Notes: generated by a model from the sequence alone, not told the origin. Counted from the first letter of the stretch, positions 9,531 through 18,439 are shown. The stretch is 64,000 bases of DNA from Streptomyces bluensis (GCF_014650715.1 NZ_BMVM01000003.1:434001-498000), one strand, 5' to 3'. Numbers and translations are program-made.

Positions 9531-9561
9531 GGCGCCCCGGGCCGACAAGGCCCGGGGCGCC
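9531..9561 (+). terminator. Attenuator-type terminator before chorismate mutase
   Basis: A perfect 13-bp stem, GGCGCCCCGGGCC paired with GGCCCGGGGCGCC around a 5-nt loop, followed by TCGTCGTTT. It lies between the leader peptide stop (9508) and the chorismate mutase start (9626), where an attenuator should sit. Confidence 0.8.
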
Positions 9562-9625
9562 TCGTCGTTTCCGGGTCCTGCCGCTCCGGGCGTCCATGAC
9601 GAACACGGAACAAGGAGCCCTCGCG

Positions 9626-9976
9626 ATGACCGCCACCACGCCCACCACGCCCATCAGTCCCACCAGTCCCATCAGTCCCACCACGTCCACCAGTCCCACC
9701 TCCACCGAGAAGACCGGCGCCCGCACCGAGGAAGCGGCCGACGTGATCAGGGGCGCACGCGAACGCATCGACGCTCTGGACGACCGGATCATCGGGCTCG
9801 TCCAGGAACGGATGGCCGTCTCCGCCGTCATCCAGGACGCCCGCATCGCCTCCGGTGGCCGCCGCGTGAACCTCTCCCGCGAGATGGAGATCCTCACCCA
9901 CTACAGCGAGGCCCTCGGCAAGCCCGGCACCTCCCTCGCCATGACCTTGCTGGAACTGTGCCGGGGCCGCATCTGA
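9626..9976 (+). CDS. Chorismate mutase (AroQ class)
   Basis: 116 residues. It converts chorismate to prephenate for Phe and Tyr synthesis. The AroQ helical core starts near residue 40: ARERIDALDDRIIGLVQER, then VSAVIQDARIASGGRRVNL, ending in TLLELCRGRI. The RID, R and K/R positions expected in the family are mostly present. ATG 9626 has AAGGAG eight bases upstream. The first ~30 residues are an unusual Thr/Pro/Ser repeat (TPTTPISPTSPISPTTSTSP) probably outside the fold. Regulation by the upstream leader peptide and terminator is likely. Confidence 0.9.
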   Translation: MTATTPTTPISPTSPISPTTSTSPTSTEKTGARTEEAADVIRGARERIDALDDRIIGLVQERMAVSAVIQDARIASGGRRVNLSREMEILTHYSEALGKPGTSLAMTLLELCRGRI

Positions 9977-10619
9977 GCCACCCCCGACACGCGGCGCGCC
10001 ACCCCGCACGCAAGCCGGCGCACGCTCGTCCGCACCCCACCTCTCACCCGCACACCCCTCTCACCCGTACGGCGCGTGACCGCCGTACCACACGTTTCGT
10101 TGGTACCGGTGTCCGTGCCAGCCAGGCGCGGGCCCGAAAGAACCACGCGTGGCTCCGCTGGGGCGATGAGGCGTACGGATCGTGCTGTGCGCCGTGGGAC
10201 CTCGCTCCAGGGTCGTGACCGGACGGCAGGGGACAGCAGCCCGGTCACCAAGAGAACGGTCGGCTTCGGGGACGCCCGGAGCCGACCGGCGGAATCTGTT
10301 CAAGGGTGGTCGAAACGGTTGCGGAGGCCGTGCCCCATCCAGCACGATGCAGGGACAGCCCGCACCGGACAACCGCATTGCACAGCCCGACTGCCAATGG
10401 TCGAGACCACACGCACTCCAACCGTGCGCCGAGGCGCCGACCGGCGGCCGGCGAGCCGAGAGCCAACCAAGCGGCGCAACCCCCCGGCGCCGCTCCCCAA
10501 GCACCGGCGCTGCCCTGACGCCGGTGCTGACTCCGAAGAGCCCCGCGGGATGCATCCCGCGGGGCTCTTCGCCGTCCGGCCGATTCTCCGCCCCGCCCCA
10601 CCTCGCCTGTGCTCCTGCT
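9977..10619. other. 643-bp stretch without a confident gene; two adjacent hairpins
   Basis: Open frames on both strands lack recognisable domains. Near the right end two inverted repeats follow each other: AGCACCGGCG/CGCCGGTGCT (10500-10528) and a perfect 36-bp palindrome at 10535-10570. An uncharacterised RNA between 10085 and 10500 is possible but not supported by any family signature I know. Confidence 0.5.
10535..10570. terminator. Perfect 36-bp palindrome, likely bidirectional terminator
   Basis: GAAGAGCCCCGCGGGATG pairs perfectly with its own complement. It lies 50 bp past the end of the lipoprotein pseudogene, which reads towards it, so it could end that transcript as well as one from the chorismate mutase side. 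Confidence 0.65.
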
Positions 10620-11265
10620 TCAGCCCGACGTCTTCTCCAGCTTCGTCAGCTGAGTCAGCTTTGTCAGCTGCGTCTCGATCAGCTCTGCCGGCACCTGTGC
10701 CTTGTCCGCGTCGAGGAGGTTCATCGCGTAGAACGCCGCAAGCGTCGACCCGCTGCGGACGATCGTGAAGGTCATCGGCACGTCGGTGCCCTCGACGGAG
10801 CTCGTCAGCTTGAACGAGACCGCCTCGTCGCCCTGCTGGGGAGCGGGCAGGGCCTTGACGCCGCTGTGCTTGTAGTCGGCGTGCTCGTAGGCGGTGCACG
10901 ACTTCGACGCGGTGCGCAGGTCTGCGACGACCTTCTCGGCGTCGCTCTGTTCATACGCGAGCAGGGCGAGCGAGACGATCGTCGCGTCGAGCTCGTTCTT
11001 GGCGGTGAGGGTGCGGGCCGCGCGGGCCTCGGCTCTCGGGGTGGAGGTGAAGAAGAACATGTCCGCGAGCGGCTGGCATGCGGCCGGCTCAGCGGGCACG
11101 GACTCGGCGGGGATGTCCTCCTCGGGCGTCTTCTCGATCTTGTAGTCCCCCGGTCGACTTCTCCACGGCGTCACCCTGGTCCCCGCCCCCACCGCACGCC
11201 GAGGTGAATCCCAGCACGGCCACGACCGAGACGGCCGCGGCTGCCCGCGACATCCTTGACTTCAC
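10620..11265 (-). pseudogene. Secreted lipoprotein, disrupted by a +1 frameshift
   Basis: The 5' part from GTG 11265 (AAGGTGGGG upstream) encodes a lipoprotein signal: MSRAAAAVSVVAVLGFTSAC then GGGGDQGDAVEKSTG. The frame then runs off. One base over, the reading resumes as DYKIEKTPEEDIPAES and continues for about 165 residues to the stop at 10620, with CQPLADMFFF, AYEQSDAEKVVADLR and CTAYEH. Removing one base from the five-C run at 11147-11151 fuses the two parts into one ~214-residue protein. Its closest visual match is the small actinobacterial lipoproteins with a conserved Cys pair. The frameshift is either a real mutation or a homopolymer sequencing error. Function unknown. Confidence 0.75.
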
Positions 11266-11614
11266 GTTCCCCACCTTCCGCTCCGGCGCACGCCCACACC
11301 CCTGCCTGCCCGCGCCCCTGCACGCCTGCACGCCTCGCATGCGGTCTCGTACGCGGCCTCGTATGCGCCCACGAGACTCGGACAGTTCCGTCCGGGTCGG
11401 CGCACATCACATCATGTACGCGACATCGCAGTATGGCGGCATGGCAGCATGCCCCGCCCTCCCTTCACATGTGACCCAACCCACATAAGGATTCTGTGAA
11501 ATCGGGCGCAACCCTTCTCGGATCTCGCAGGTCACATCTGTGCAGAACCCACAGCCATGCCCGCGGCCCGCGGCGTGGCCGCCACCCCCCGACCCGCACT
11601 CGGATGAGGTCCCG
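11266..11614. other. 349-bp divergent intergenic region
   Basis: Lies between the lipoprotein pseudogene and the LAETG surface protein and should hold both promoters. I see no well-matched -35/-10 pair, operator or RNA structure that I would defend. Confidence 0.5.
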
Positions 11615-12661
11615 ATGAAGCTTCGCCGCACTCTGGCCACAGCGGCCGCGACGGCAGTCCTTGCGCCGCTGGCCCTGCTGTCGGCCCCGGCCGCGTTCGC
11701 CGAGGAGACCGAGGAGACATCGACCTCAAGCGCGACTCCGAGCGCGCCCGAAGTGCCCGCCGAGTCCACCCCCGAGTCGACGCCGGAGAGCACTCCGCCC
11801 ACCACGACGCCGGAGCCGGAGGCCACCCCCTCCACGTCCGCGCCGGCGGCCGGGGAGGAGGAAGAAGAGGGCGACACGGGCCCGGGCGAGTCCCAGACCC
11901 CGACGTCCACCCCGTCCGAGTCCAGCGAGCCGGACCCCTCCGACCCCGACATCCCGTTCTGCGAGGAGCTGGACGAGAACTACGGCGACGCCAAGGTGTC
12001 CGCTCAGGTCAAGGGTCTGCCCGGCAAGATCGTCGCGGGCAGCGGTTCCCACGCGTTCCAACTGGTCGTCACGAACGGCAGCGGCGTGGACATCAAGGGC
12101 GTCGCCTTCTACGCGGAGATCGAGAACTACGAAACGGACGAGGACAAGTTCCTCAGCCCCTACGTGGACCTGGAGTTCAAGAACCCCGAGAACGGCAAGT
12201 GGACGCGGATCGGGAACGACGAGTGGGCCGGTGACTACTTCGCCTACGTCGACGAGCTGAAGGCGAAGGCGAGCCAGAAGTTCGACCTGCGCGTGAGCAT
12301 CGACGCGAAGGCACCCGCGGGCGACGCCTGGTCCTTCGGTTCCGGGGCCTACCTCGACAAGGTCGACGATCAGGACTGCATCGCCGAGGGCTGGGCACAG
12401 TACGACTTCGAGGTACTGAAGGCCGGCTCCGACAACCCGAACCCGGGGGAGGCCGGGCCGGGTGACAAGGGCAAGGGCGACAAGGGCTCCGTGAAGAAGC
12501 CGCAGGGCGATGTCTCCGAGCTGCCGAGCGGCAACCTCGCCGAGACCGGGTCGAGCTCCGCACTGCCGGTGATCGGCCTCGTGGGCGGCATCGCCGTCGT
12601 CGCGGGTGCGGGCGCGGTGTTCCTGGTCCGCCGCCGCAAGGGCGCGGACACCGCCGCCTAG
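11615..12661 (+). CDS. LAETG-anchored cell-surface protein (sortase substrate)
   Basis: 348 residues from ATG 11615 (GAGG upstream). A Sec signal peptide (MKLRRTLATAAATAVLAPLA...AFA, cleavage near residue 30) precedes a Glu/Ser/Thr/Pro-rich stalk to about residue 110. A compact domain at about 115-270 follows, then a Gly/Lys-rich spacer. The sorting signal is LAETG, a hydrophobic helix and RRRKG at the end. LAxTG signals are used by class E sortases of Streptomyces, so the product should be peptidoglycan-linked. The globular domain is not one I can name. A strong terminator follows. Confidence 0.9.
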   Translation: MKLRRTLATAAATAVLAPLALLSAPAAFAEETEETSTSSATPSAPEVPAESTPESTPESTPPTTTPEPEATPSTSAPAAGEEEEEGDTGPGESQTPTSTPSESSEPDPSDPDIPFCEELDENYGDAKVSAQVKGLPGKIVAGSGSHAFQLVVTNGSGVDIKGVAFYAEIENYETDEDKFLSPYVDLEFKNPENGKWTRIGNDEWAGDYFAYVDELKAKASQKFDLRVSIDAKAPAGDAWSFGSGAYLDKVDDQDCIAEGWAQYDFEVLKAGSDNPNPGEAGPGDKGKGDKGSVKKPQGDVSELPSGNLAETGSSSALPVIGLVGGIAVVAGAGAVFLVRRRKGADTAA

Positions 12662-12703
12662 GAGCTACGCGTCGCGTAAGGCATCACGCCTCGCACAAAC
12701 AAG

Positions 12704-12738
12704 GAGGACCCGCGCTCGGAGGGGAGCGCGGGTCCTTC
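12704..12738 (+). terminator. Terminator after the LAETG surface protein
   Basis: Stem GGACCCGCGCTC (12706-12717) / GAGCGCGGGTCC (12724-12735) with a short loop, followed by TTCTC, 45 bp past the stop codon. Confidence 0.8.
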
Positions 12739-12748
12739 TCGTCGTCCA

Positions 12749-12830
12749 CTTCTTCTGCGGACTCCCGCACTTCTTCTGCGGACCCCCGTGTTCTGCGGAC
12801 TCCCGTGTTCTTCTGCGGACTCCCGTGTTC
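12749..12830. repeat. ~20-bp tandem repeat in a convergent gap
   Basis: Four units of 17-21 bp based on TTCTTCTGCGGACTCCCGTG. They lie between the LAETG gene terminator and the stop codon of the convergent GMC oxidoreductase (12865). Confidence 0.85.
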
Positions 12831-12864
12831 CGCTGCTTCCTCCAATACCTCGGCGTCTTCTGCT

Positions 12865-14748
12865 TCACTTCTTCGGCGGTACCCTCGGCACCCCCAGCAA
12901 CGGCAGCCGCAGCGACCCGAACGCGTTCTCCGGAACCGCCGGGTGCCGAGGCTCCACCGGATTCAGCCGCTCGTACGCGGCACCGGGGGCCGGACGCGGG
13001 TCGGCCTCACCCTTGTTGGGCCAGTACGACATCGCGCGCTCGGCCTGGGCGGTGATGGTGAGCGACGGGTTCACGCCGAGGTTGGCGGAGACCGCGGCGC
13101 CGTCGACGACCGAGATGCCCGGGTGGCCGTAAAGCCGGTGGTACGGGTCGATCACGCCCTCCTCCGGGGACGCACCGATCGGGCAGCCGCCCAGGAAGTG
13201 CGCGGTGAGCGGGGTGCCCATCAGCTCGCCCACGTTGCTGCCGGCGAAACCGTTGATCTCGGTGGCGAGGGCCGAGGCGGCCTCCGTGGCGGCCCTGATC
13301 TGCTTGGGGTTGGGGGCGCCGTGGCCCTGGCGTGCCGTCAGCAGGCCCTTCCCCACGCCCTTGTCCTTCAGGTAGGTGGTCAGGGAGTTGTCCAGCGACT
13401 GCATCACCAGGCCGATGATGGTCCGTTCCGACCAGCTTCGGTTGGACAGCGAGCGGACCACGAGCCAGGGGTGCCGTGCGGCGTGGGCGAGCCAGCCCAG
13501 AGCCCTCGACGAGCCCTCCGCGTACGGCACCTGGAGGATGGACAGGCCGCCCATCGCGTTGGAGCCCTTGCCGTAGCGGACGGGTTCGATGTGGGTGTTC
13601 TCGTCGGGGTGGATCGAGGACGTGATGGCCACGCCCCGCGTGAAGTCGACCCGGGGCGCGCCGTGTGCCTTGCGGTAGCGCCGGTTGTCGGTCTGCGCGC
13701 CCACCAGTGCCTCGGAGTTGGTACGGGTGAGCATGCCCAGCCTCGGTGAGAGGTACGGCAGTTGGCCGCCCGCCTTCATACGGTGCAGCAGGGTCTGGGT
13801 GCCGTAGGTGCCGGCCGCGAGCACGACGCGCCGTGCCTTGAAGACCCGCCCGGCCTGACCGTTCCCGTTCCCGTACCCGAACCCGTACTCGTTCCCCTCC
13901 GCCCCCTCCTCCTGCCCCTGCCCCTGCCCCTTCCTCTTCCCCTTCGTCCCCTTCGTCGTCCCCTTCGCATCCGTGGGGAGCGTCGTGACGGCGTATCCGC
14001 CCTGCGAGTCGTCGGTGACCGCGACGACCGTCGTCATCGGGTGGACGACGGCGCCCGCCTTCTCGGCCAGGTACAGGTAGTTCTCGTTGAGGGTGTTCTT
14101 CGCGCCGTGGCGGCAGCCCGTCATGCACTCGCCGCACTCGGTGCAGGCGCTGCGGGCCGGCCCGGCGCCGCCGAAGTACGGGTCGGTGACCTCCTCGCCG
14201 GGCTCGGCCTTCACCGTGCCCTCCGCGTCCTCGCCGTCCCCGAAGAACACGCCCACGGGCGCCAGGTGGAAGGTGTCGCCGACGCCCATCCGCTCGGCCG
14301 CCGCCTTGAGGTGGACGTCCGACGGGGTCATCGTCGGGTTGAGCCGTACGCCGAGCATGCGCCGGGCCTGGTCGTAGTACGGCTGCAACTCCTCCTGCCA
14401 GTCGGTGATGGCCTTCCACTGCGGGTCCTCGAAGAACTGCTTCGGCGGTACGTAGAGGGTGTTGGCGTAGTTGAGGGAGCCGCCGCCGACCCCGGCACCC
14501 GCCAGCACCATCACGTTGCCCAGCAGGTGGATGCGCTGGATTCCGTACATGCCCAGCCTGGGTGCCCAGAGGTAGTTCTTCAGGTCCCAGGAGTTCTTCG
14601 GCAGTGACGCGCGGGTGAAGCGGCGGCCCGCTTCCAGCACGCCGACCCGGTAGCCCTTCTCGGTCAGGCGCAGCGCGGTGACGCTGCCGCCGAAGCCGGA
14701 GCCGACCACGATGACGTCGTAGTCGTATGCGGAGTACTCCTGAGGCAC
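12865..14748 (-). CDS. GMC-family oxidoreductase (cholesterol-oxidase-like)
   Basis: 627 residues. FAD-binding Rossmann motif GSGFGGSVTALRL at residues 16-28, a Cys-rich ECGECMTGC stretch near 215, and the C-terminal GMC region with AHFLGGCPIG and a final SANLGVNPSLTITAQAERA. The pattern resembles cholesterol oxidase/GMC dehydrogenases acting on sterols or long alcohols; the exact substrate is unknown. No twin-Arg or Sec signal is seen, so it is probably cytoplasmic. Residues ~265-305 are a Lys/Gln/Gly/Asn low-complexity insert (KGQGQGQEEG, GNGNGQ). It is followed 39 bp upstream by the aldehyde dehydrogenase gene on the same strand, suggesting an operon. Confidence 0.88.
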   Translation of the reverse strand: MPQEYSAYDYDVIVVGSGFGGSVTALRLTEKGYRVGVLEAGRRFTRASLPKNSWDLKNYLWAPRLGMYGIQRIHLLGNVMVLAGAGVGGGSLNYANTLYVPPKQFFEDPQWKAITDWQEELQPYYDQARRMLGVRLNPTMTPSDVHLKAAAERMGVGDTFHLAPVGVFFGDGEDAEGTVKAEPGEEVTDPYFGGAGPARSACTECGECMTGCRHGAKNTLNENYLYLAEKAGAVVHPMTTVVAVTDDSQGGYAVTTLPTDAKGTTKGTKGKRKGQGQGQEEGAEGNEYGFGYGNGNGQAGRVFKARRVVLAAGTYGTQTLLHRMKAGGQLPYLSPRLGMLTRTNSEALVGAQTDNRRYRKAHGAPRVDFTRGVAITSSIHPDENTHIEPVRYGKGSNAMGGLSILQVPYAEGSSRALGWLAHAARHPWLVVRSLSNRSWSERTIIGLVMQSLDNSLTTYLKDKGVGKGLLTARQGHGAPNPKQIRAATEAASALATEINGFAGSNVGELMGTPLTAHFLGGCPIGASPEEGVIDPYHRLYGHPGISVVDGAAVSANLGVNPSLTITAQAERAMSYWPNKGEADPRPAPGAAYERLNPVEPRHPAVPENAFGSLRLPLLGVPRVPPKK

Positions 14749-14787
14749 GTGCTCTCTCTCCTCGTCGGATGTGCGGTGCGACAGGGC

Positions 14788-16434
14788 CTAGCGCAGCCTC
14801 AGCGCCTTCATCACCCTCAGGCTCCGGCTCATGAACGCCGCGTACTTCTCGTCGTCCATCCCCAGCGCCGGCGCCATCGGCAGCACCCGCTGCTGGGCGA
14901 TCGTCTGGGCCTCGGTGTACTTGAGGATGCCCTCGGCGCCGTGGCGGCGGCCGAGGCCGGAGTCCTTCATGCCGCCCATGGGCGACTGGACGCTGCCGTA
15001 CGCGGAGGCGTAGCCCTCGTTGACGTTGACCGTGCCGGTGCGCAGCCGGGAGGCGACCTCGCGGCCGCGCCTGCCGTCCTTGGTCCAGACGGACGAGTTC
15101 AGGCCGTACGCCGTGGAGTTGGCGAGCTCGACCGCCTCGTCCTCGTCCTTGAAGCGGTAGACGGAGACGACCGGCCCGAAGGTCTCCTCGGCGCACACGG
15201 CCATGGGGGCCTCGACGCCCTCCAGGATGGTCGGCTCGTAGAAGTACGGGCCGATGTCCGGGCGGGCCACGCCACCGGCGAGGACCTTCGCGCCGTTGGC
15301 GACGGCCTCCTCCACGTGCCGCTTGACGGTCGCCAGTTGCCGCTCCCCCACCAGCGAGCCCATGTCGGCTCCGTACGCGAGGGACGTGCCGAGCCGCATG
15401 GCCTTGGTGCGGGTGGCGAACCGCTCCAGGAAGGCGTCGGCGATCGACTCGTGGACGTACAACCGTTCGATGGAGATGCAGAGTTGACCGGCTGAGGAGA
15501 AGCAGGCGCGGACGGCGCCGGCCGCGGCCTTCTCGATGTCGGCGTCCTCCAGGACCAGCATGGCGTTCTTGCCGCCGAGTTCGAGGGAGACCCCGACGAG
15601 CCGGGCGGCGGCTCCCTGGGCGACCTCGCGGCCGGTGCGGGTGGAGCCGGTGAACGAGACGTAGTCGGCGTGCCTGACGACCTCCGGGCCGACGACCGGG
15701 CCGTCGCCGATGACGACCTGGAAGAGCTCGGCGGGCAGTCCGGCCTCGATGAGCAGGTCGCGGGCCCAGAGCGCGGTGAGGGCGGTCTCCGTGTCCGGCT
15801 TCATCACGACCGCGTTGCCCGCGACGAAGGCGGGGATCGCGTCGCCGACCGACAGCTCCAGGGGGTAGTTCCAGGGCGCGATCTGGCCGATCACGCCGCG
15901 CGGGTGGCGCCGTTCGGTGACGCGCGTGAGGGTGGGCATGGCGCCCGCGTGCCGCTTGGGCTTCAGATACGACGCGGCCTTGCGCCCGTAGTGGCGGGCG
16001 GCCACGGCGACGGCCTGGATCTCCTCGTGCGCGTGCAGCCGGGCCTTGCCGGTCTCCAGCTGGATGAGGTCCAGCACCTCGGCCTGGCGCTCCAGCACCA
16101 GGTCGTGGAAGCGGAGCAGGACGGCGGCGCGCTCCCGTACCGGCCTCTGGGCCCAGACGGTCTGCGCCCTGCGCGCCTGCTCGTAGGCGTGGCCCACGTC
16201 CTCGGGGGTGGACTCGGGCAGGTCGGCCAGCTTCTCACCGGTGAACGGCGTGTGGTTGGCGGTGCGGCCGGAGCCGGCCACCCCCTTGGTGAGCTGGGCG
16301 ACCAGCTCCGGCGTGACCACGTCGACGGCGGTGCGGGTGCCCTGAGGGGCGGGCGCGAGCGGGTTGGTGCCGGAAGGTGCGTCCATGCCGGTCTTCTCCG
16401 GGGCCTGCGAGTCCGGGGCCTGCGAGTCCATCAT
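14788..16434 (-). CDS. Succinate-semialdehyde dehydrogenase-type aldehyde dehydrogenase
   Basis: 548 residues, NAD(P)-dependent ALDH superfamily. Motifs include PWNYPLELSVGDAIPAFVAGN, the catalytic-Glu segment LELGGKNAML and the catalytic-Cys segment FSSAGQLCISIERL. Length and sequence resemble GabD2-type succinate-semialdehyde dehydrogenases, but substrate is inferred only. The N-terminus carries the repeat DSQAPDSQAPE, and ATG 16434 is taken as start. It is likely co-transcribed with the GMC oxidoreductase downstream; alcohol-to-aldehyde-to-acid oxidation would make sense. A 13-bp tandem repeat lies 160-275 bp upstream of the start. Confidence 0.88.
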   Translation of the reverse strand: MMDSQAPDSQAPEKTGMDAPSGTNPLAPAPQGTRTAVDVVTPELVAQLTKGVAGSGRTANHTPFTGEKLADLPESTPEDVGHAYEQARRAQTVWAQRPVRERAAVLLRFHDLVLERQAEVLDLIQLETGKARLHAHEEIQAVAVAARHYGRKAASYLKPKRHAGAMPTLTRVTERRHPRGVIGQIAPWNYPLELSVGDAIPAFVAGNAVVMKPDTETALTALWARDLLIEAGLPAELFQVVIGDGPVVGPEVVRHADYVSFTGSTRTGREVAQGAAARLVGVSLELGGKNAMLVLEDADIEKAAAGAVRACFSSAGQLCISIERLYVHESIADAFLERFATRTKAMRLGTSLAYGADMGSLVGERQLATVKRHVEEAVANGAKVLAGGVARPDIGPYFYEPTILEGVEAPMAVCAEETFGPVVSVYRFKDEDEAVELANSTAYGLNSSVWTKDGRRGREVASRLRTGTVNVNEGYASAYGSVQSPMGGMKDSGLGRRHGAEGILKYTEAQTIAQQRVLPMAPALGMDDEKYAAFMSRSLRVMKALRLR

Positions 16435-16759
16435 GACGCGCAGAGTATGCCTGCGCGGAGCCTTTGGGTACCCGGCGGTAACCGGCTTTCACCAGGCGCG
16501 CACACCACGTCAGCGATCAGGGGAAACGAATGCACTGATCAGGACGCGGGTGCGGTGATTGAGACACGTACGCATTGCAAACAGGGACGCGGGTGCCAGT
16601 ACGCACTGCACACGCATTGCACGTACGCATTGCACGTACGCATTGCACGTACGCATTGCACGTACGCATTGCGCGTACAAATTGCATGTACCAGTTGCAC
16701 GTACGAAGTGAGCGGGCGGGACCGGCCGGTACTGGGCGGTGCGGGCGGCACCGCTTCGG
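16435..16759. other. 325-bp upstream region of the ALDH gene, mostly tandem repeat
   Basis: Contains the 13-bp tandem array described separately and no gene. It ends at the stop codon of the lipid-kinase gene, whose transcript reads into it. Confidence 0.6.
16595..16709. repeat. 13-bp tandem repeat GCACGTACGCATT
   Basis: Nine units, four of them perfect (16619-16670), with degenerate edges and one outlying copy at 16564-16576. Each unit contains the self-complementary GTAC. It is located upstream of the succinate-semialdehyde dehydrogenase start. Confidence 0.92.
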
Positions 16760-18163
16760 CTACCGCTTCGTCCAGTCCTGCCAGGTCTGTGGGGCGCGCC
16801 AGGTCTCGCCCCCGCTCTGGCGGCTCTTGGGCAGGGCCGTGCGGCCCACCGCGGCCGCGAGCTTGCGCAGCCGTCGCCAGTCCAGGGGCGGCTTGGTCTC
16901 CGGGACACCGGGGCGGCCCGCGGGGACCCTTACCCGCAGGGCCCCGGGCTCGATCCGGCAGCGTACGGGCGTGGGCAGGACCAGCGCCTCGCCGTCTATG
17001 CCCACCTCGATCTCGGCCCGGTCCGCCTGGACGACGACCTCGTGTGTGGTGAGGACCGTGAGGCCGGGGGCGTTCGGCCCCAGCAGCAGGGCGGCGGCCT
17101 CGGCGGCGCTCTCGACCTTGATGCCGATCACGCCGAGCGTTCCGGAGTCGAGCCGTTCCCGGCGCCCCAGGCCGGCGAGGTCGTCGCTCCGGTAGGGGTT
17201 GTTGCTCACGAGCACGGCCTGGGGCGCCTCGATGACGGTGTCCCTGGCGCGGGCGACGAGTCGCGGGCCCCGCTGGTGGGTGAGCAGGTCGGGCAGCAGC
17301 TCCAGCGTCGTACCGATCTTGTCGTCCCGGTACTCCGGGCTCTGTACGACGGCGGCGTAGGCCCCGAAGGAGGCGTTGTTGACGAAGGGGTGGGTGTCGG
17401 CGAACCCGAGATCGACGCGGAGTTCGACGCCCGCGTCGGTGAGCGCGTCGAGGCAGGCGGCCGGGTTGTCCCGGTCGAGGCCGAGGTCCATGGCGAAGTG
17501 GTTGCGGGTGCCGGCGGAGATGACGAGGAAGGGGATGTCGTGCTCCGCGGCGACGGCGGCGACGAGGGCCTGTGTGCCGTCCCCGCCGGCGACCCCGAGC
17601 AGATCGGCACCGCGGTCGACGGCGTCCCGGGCGAGCGCGACGACGTCCTCGTGCCGTGCGGGGTCGAGCAGGTGGACGTGCGCCCCCAGTTGCTCGGCCT
17701 TCTCCTTCAGCCCGAACCGCTCGACCTTCCCGCCCCCGGACCGCGGGTTCATGATGAGGAACGGCCGGGCGGGGGCGGGCGTCCGGTACGCGCGCACCCG
17801 CACGGCGTGCGACCGGGTGGTGCTCAGGGCGAACTTCCCGGCCCAGACGGCGAGTCCCCACAGCGCCAGGGACACCACGACGACCCACAGCAGGTTGGCG
17901 GCGGCGAAGGCCCAGATGACGGCGGTCGGCGCGGCGACGGCGAGCAGCCCGGAAGCTGTCCGGGCGGCGCCTCGCCGGGTCAGGACCCACCAGAGCGCGG
18001 CAAGCGTGACCGCCACTCCGACCAGCACGCCCAGGAGGAGCAGCACGCTCGTGGGCCCCGCGACCCCGAGGGGCAGCAGCACGGAGAGGGCCGCGGCGCC
18101 GAGCGCGACGCGGGCGGCCCAGCGTTGCCTGGCATGAGCCCGCCCGTCCAGATCAATGCCCAC
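16760..18163 (-). CDS. Membrane-associated diacylglycerol/lipid kinase (DAGK catalytic domain)
   Basis: 467 residues from a GTG with a purine-rich AGGAGAGG upstream. The first ~110 residues hold about four membrane helices. The DAGK catalytic domain follows: NPRSGGGK near 140, GVAGGDGTQALV near 190, ISAGTRNHFAMDLGL near 215, ending in the beta-rich lobe with IGIDGEA-like VGIDGEALVLPTP. The family phosphorylates diacylglycerol, sphingoid bases or related lipids using ATP. The substrate cannot be told, and the fused membrane domain suggests a membrane lipid. It is transcribed in the same direction as the kinase block upstream, across a 276-bp gap. Confidence 0.9.
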   Translation of the reverse strand: MGIDLDGRAHARQRWAARVALGAAALSVLLPLGVAGPTSVLLLLGVLVGVAVTLAALWWVLTRRGAARTASGLLAVAAPTAVIWAFAAANLLWVVVVSLALWGLAVWAGKFALSTTRSHAVRVRAYRTPAPARPFLIMNPRSGGGKVERFGLKEKAEQLGAHVHLLDPARHEDVVALARDAVDRGADLLGVAGGDGTQALVAAVAAEHDIPFLVISAGTRNHFAMDLGLDRDNPAACLDALTDAGVELRVDLGFADTHPFVNNASFGAYAAVVQSPEYRDDKIGTTLELLPDLLTHQRGPRLVARARDTVIEAPQAVLVSNNPYRSDDLAGLGRRERLDSGTLGVIGIKVESAAEAAALLLGPNAPGLTVLTTHEVVVQADRAEIEVGIDGEALVLPTPVRCRIEPGALRVRVPAGRPGVPETKPPLDWRRLRKLAAAVGRTALPKSRQSGGETWRAPQTWQDWTKR

Positions 18164-18352
18164 GTCCGTCTGCCTCTCCTGCGCTCATGCCCTCGGCAGG
18201 GGGAATAGTAGAAGGGGTACGCACGCGCGTGGGAGGGCGATCAGGAGCGTGCGGGACGCGCGGGACATGCGGGACGGGCGCTCCGTCCACGGCACCAGGA
18301 TCAGGGCGTTGAGCCGGGGTTGTTCGGGACGTCCGCGCACGTGCGCAGCGCA

Positions 18353-18422
18353 CCTCCGCGTGCGCACCGCACTCGGGCGTGGACGCACCACACTCGGCCG
18401 TGGGCGCACCGCGTCCGGCCGT
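18353..18422. repeat. 21-bp degenerate tandem repeat
   Basis: About three units of GGCGCACCGCACTCGGCCGT-like sequence, located just past the stop codon (18440) of the first Ser/Thr kinase gene, in the gap to the lipid kinase. Confidence 0.7.
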
Positions 18423-18439
18423 GGGCCCGCATGGTCGCC

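Noticed and set aside
10061..10555. Minus-strand ORF of 164 codons in the gene-poor gap
   Set aside because: No start with a ribosome site, no recognisable motif, and its beginning lies inside the 36-bp palindrome.
16595..16709. Tandem repeats considered as a CRISPR array
   Set aside because: Units are contiguous 13-mers without spacers, and no cas genes are present.
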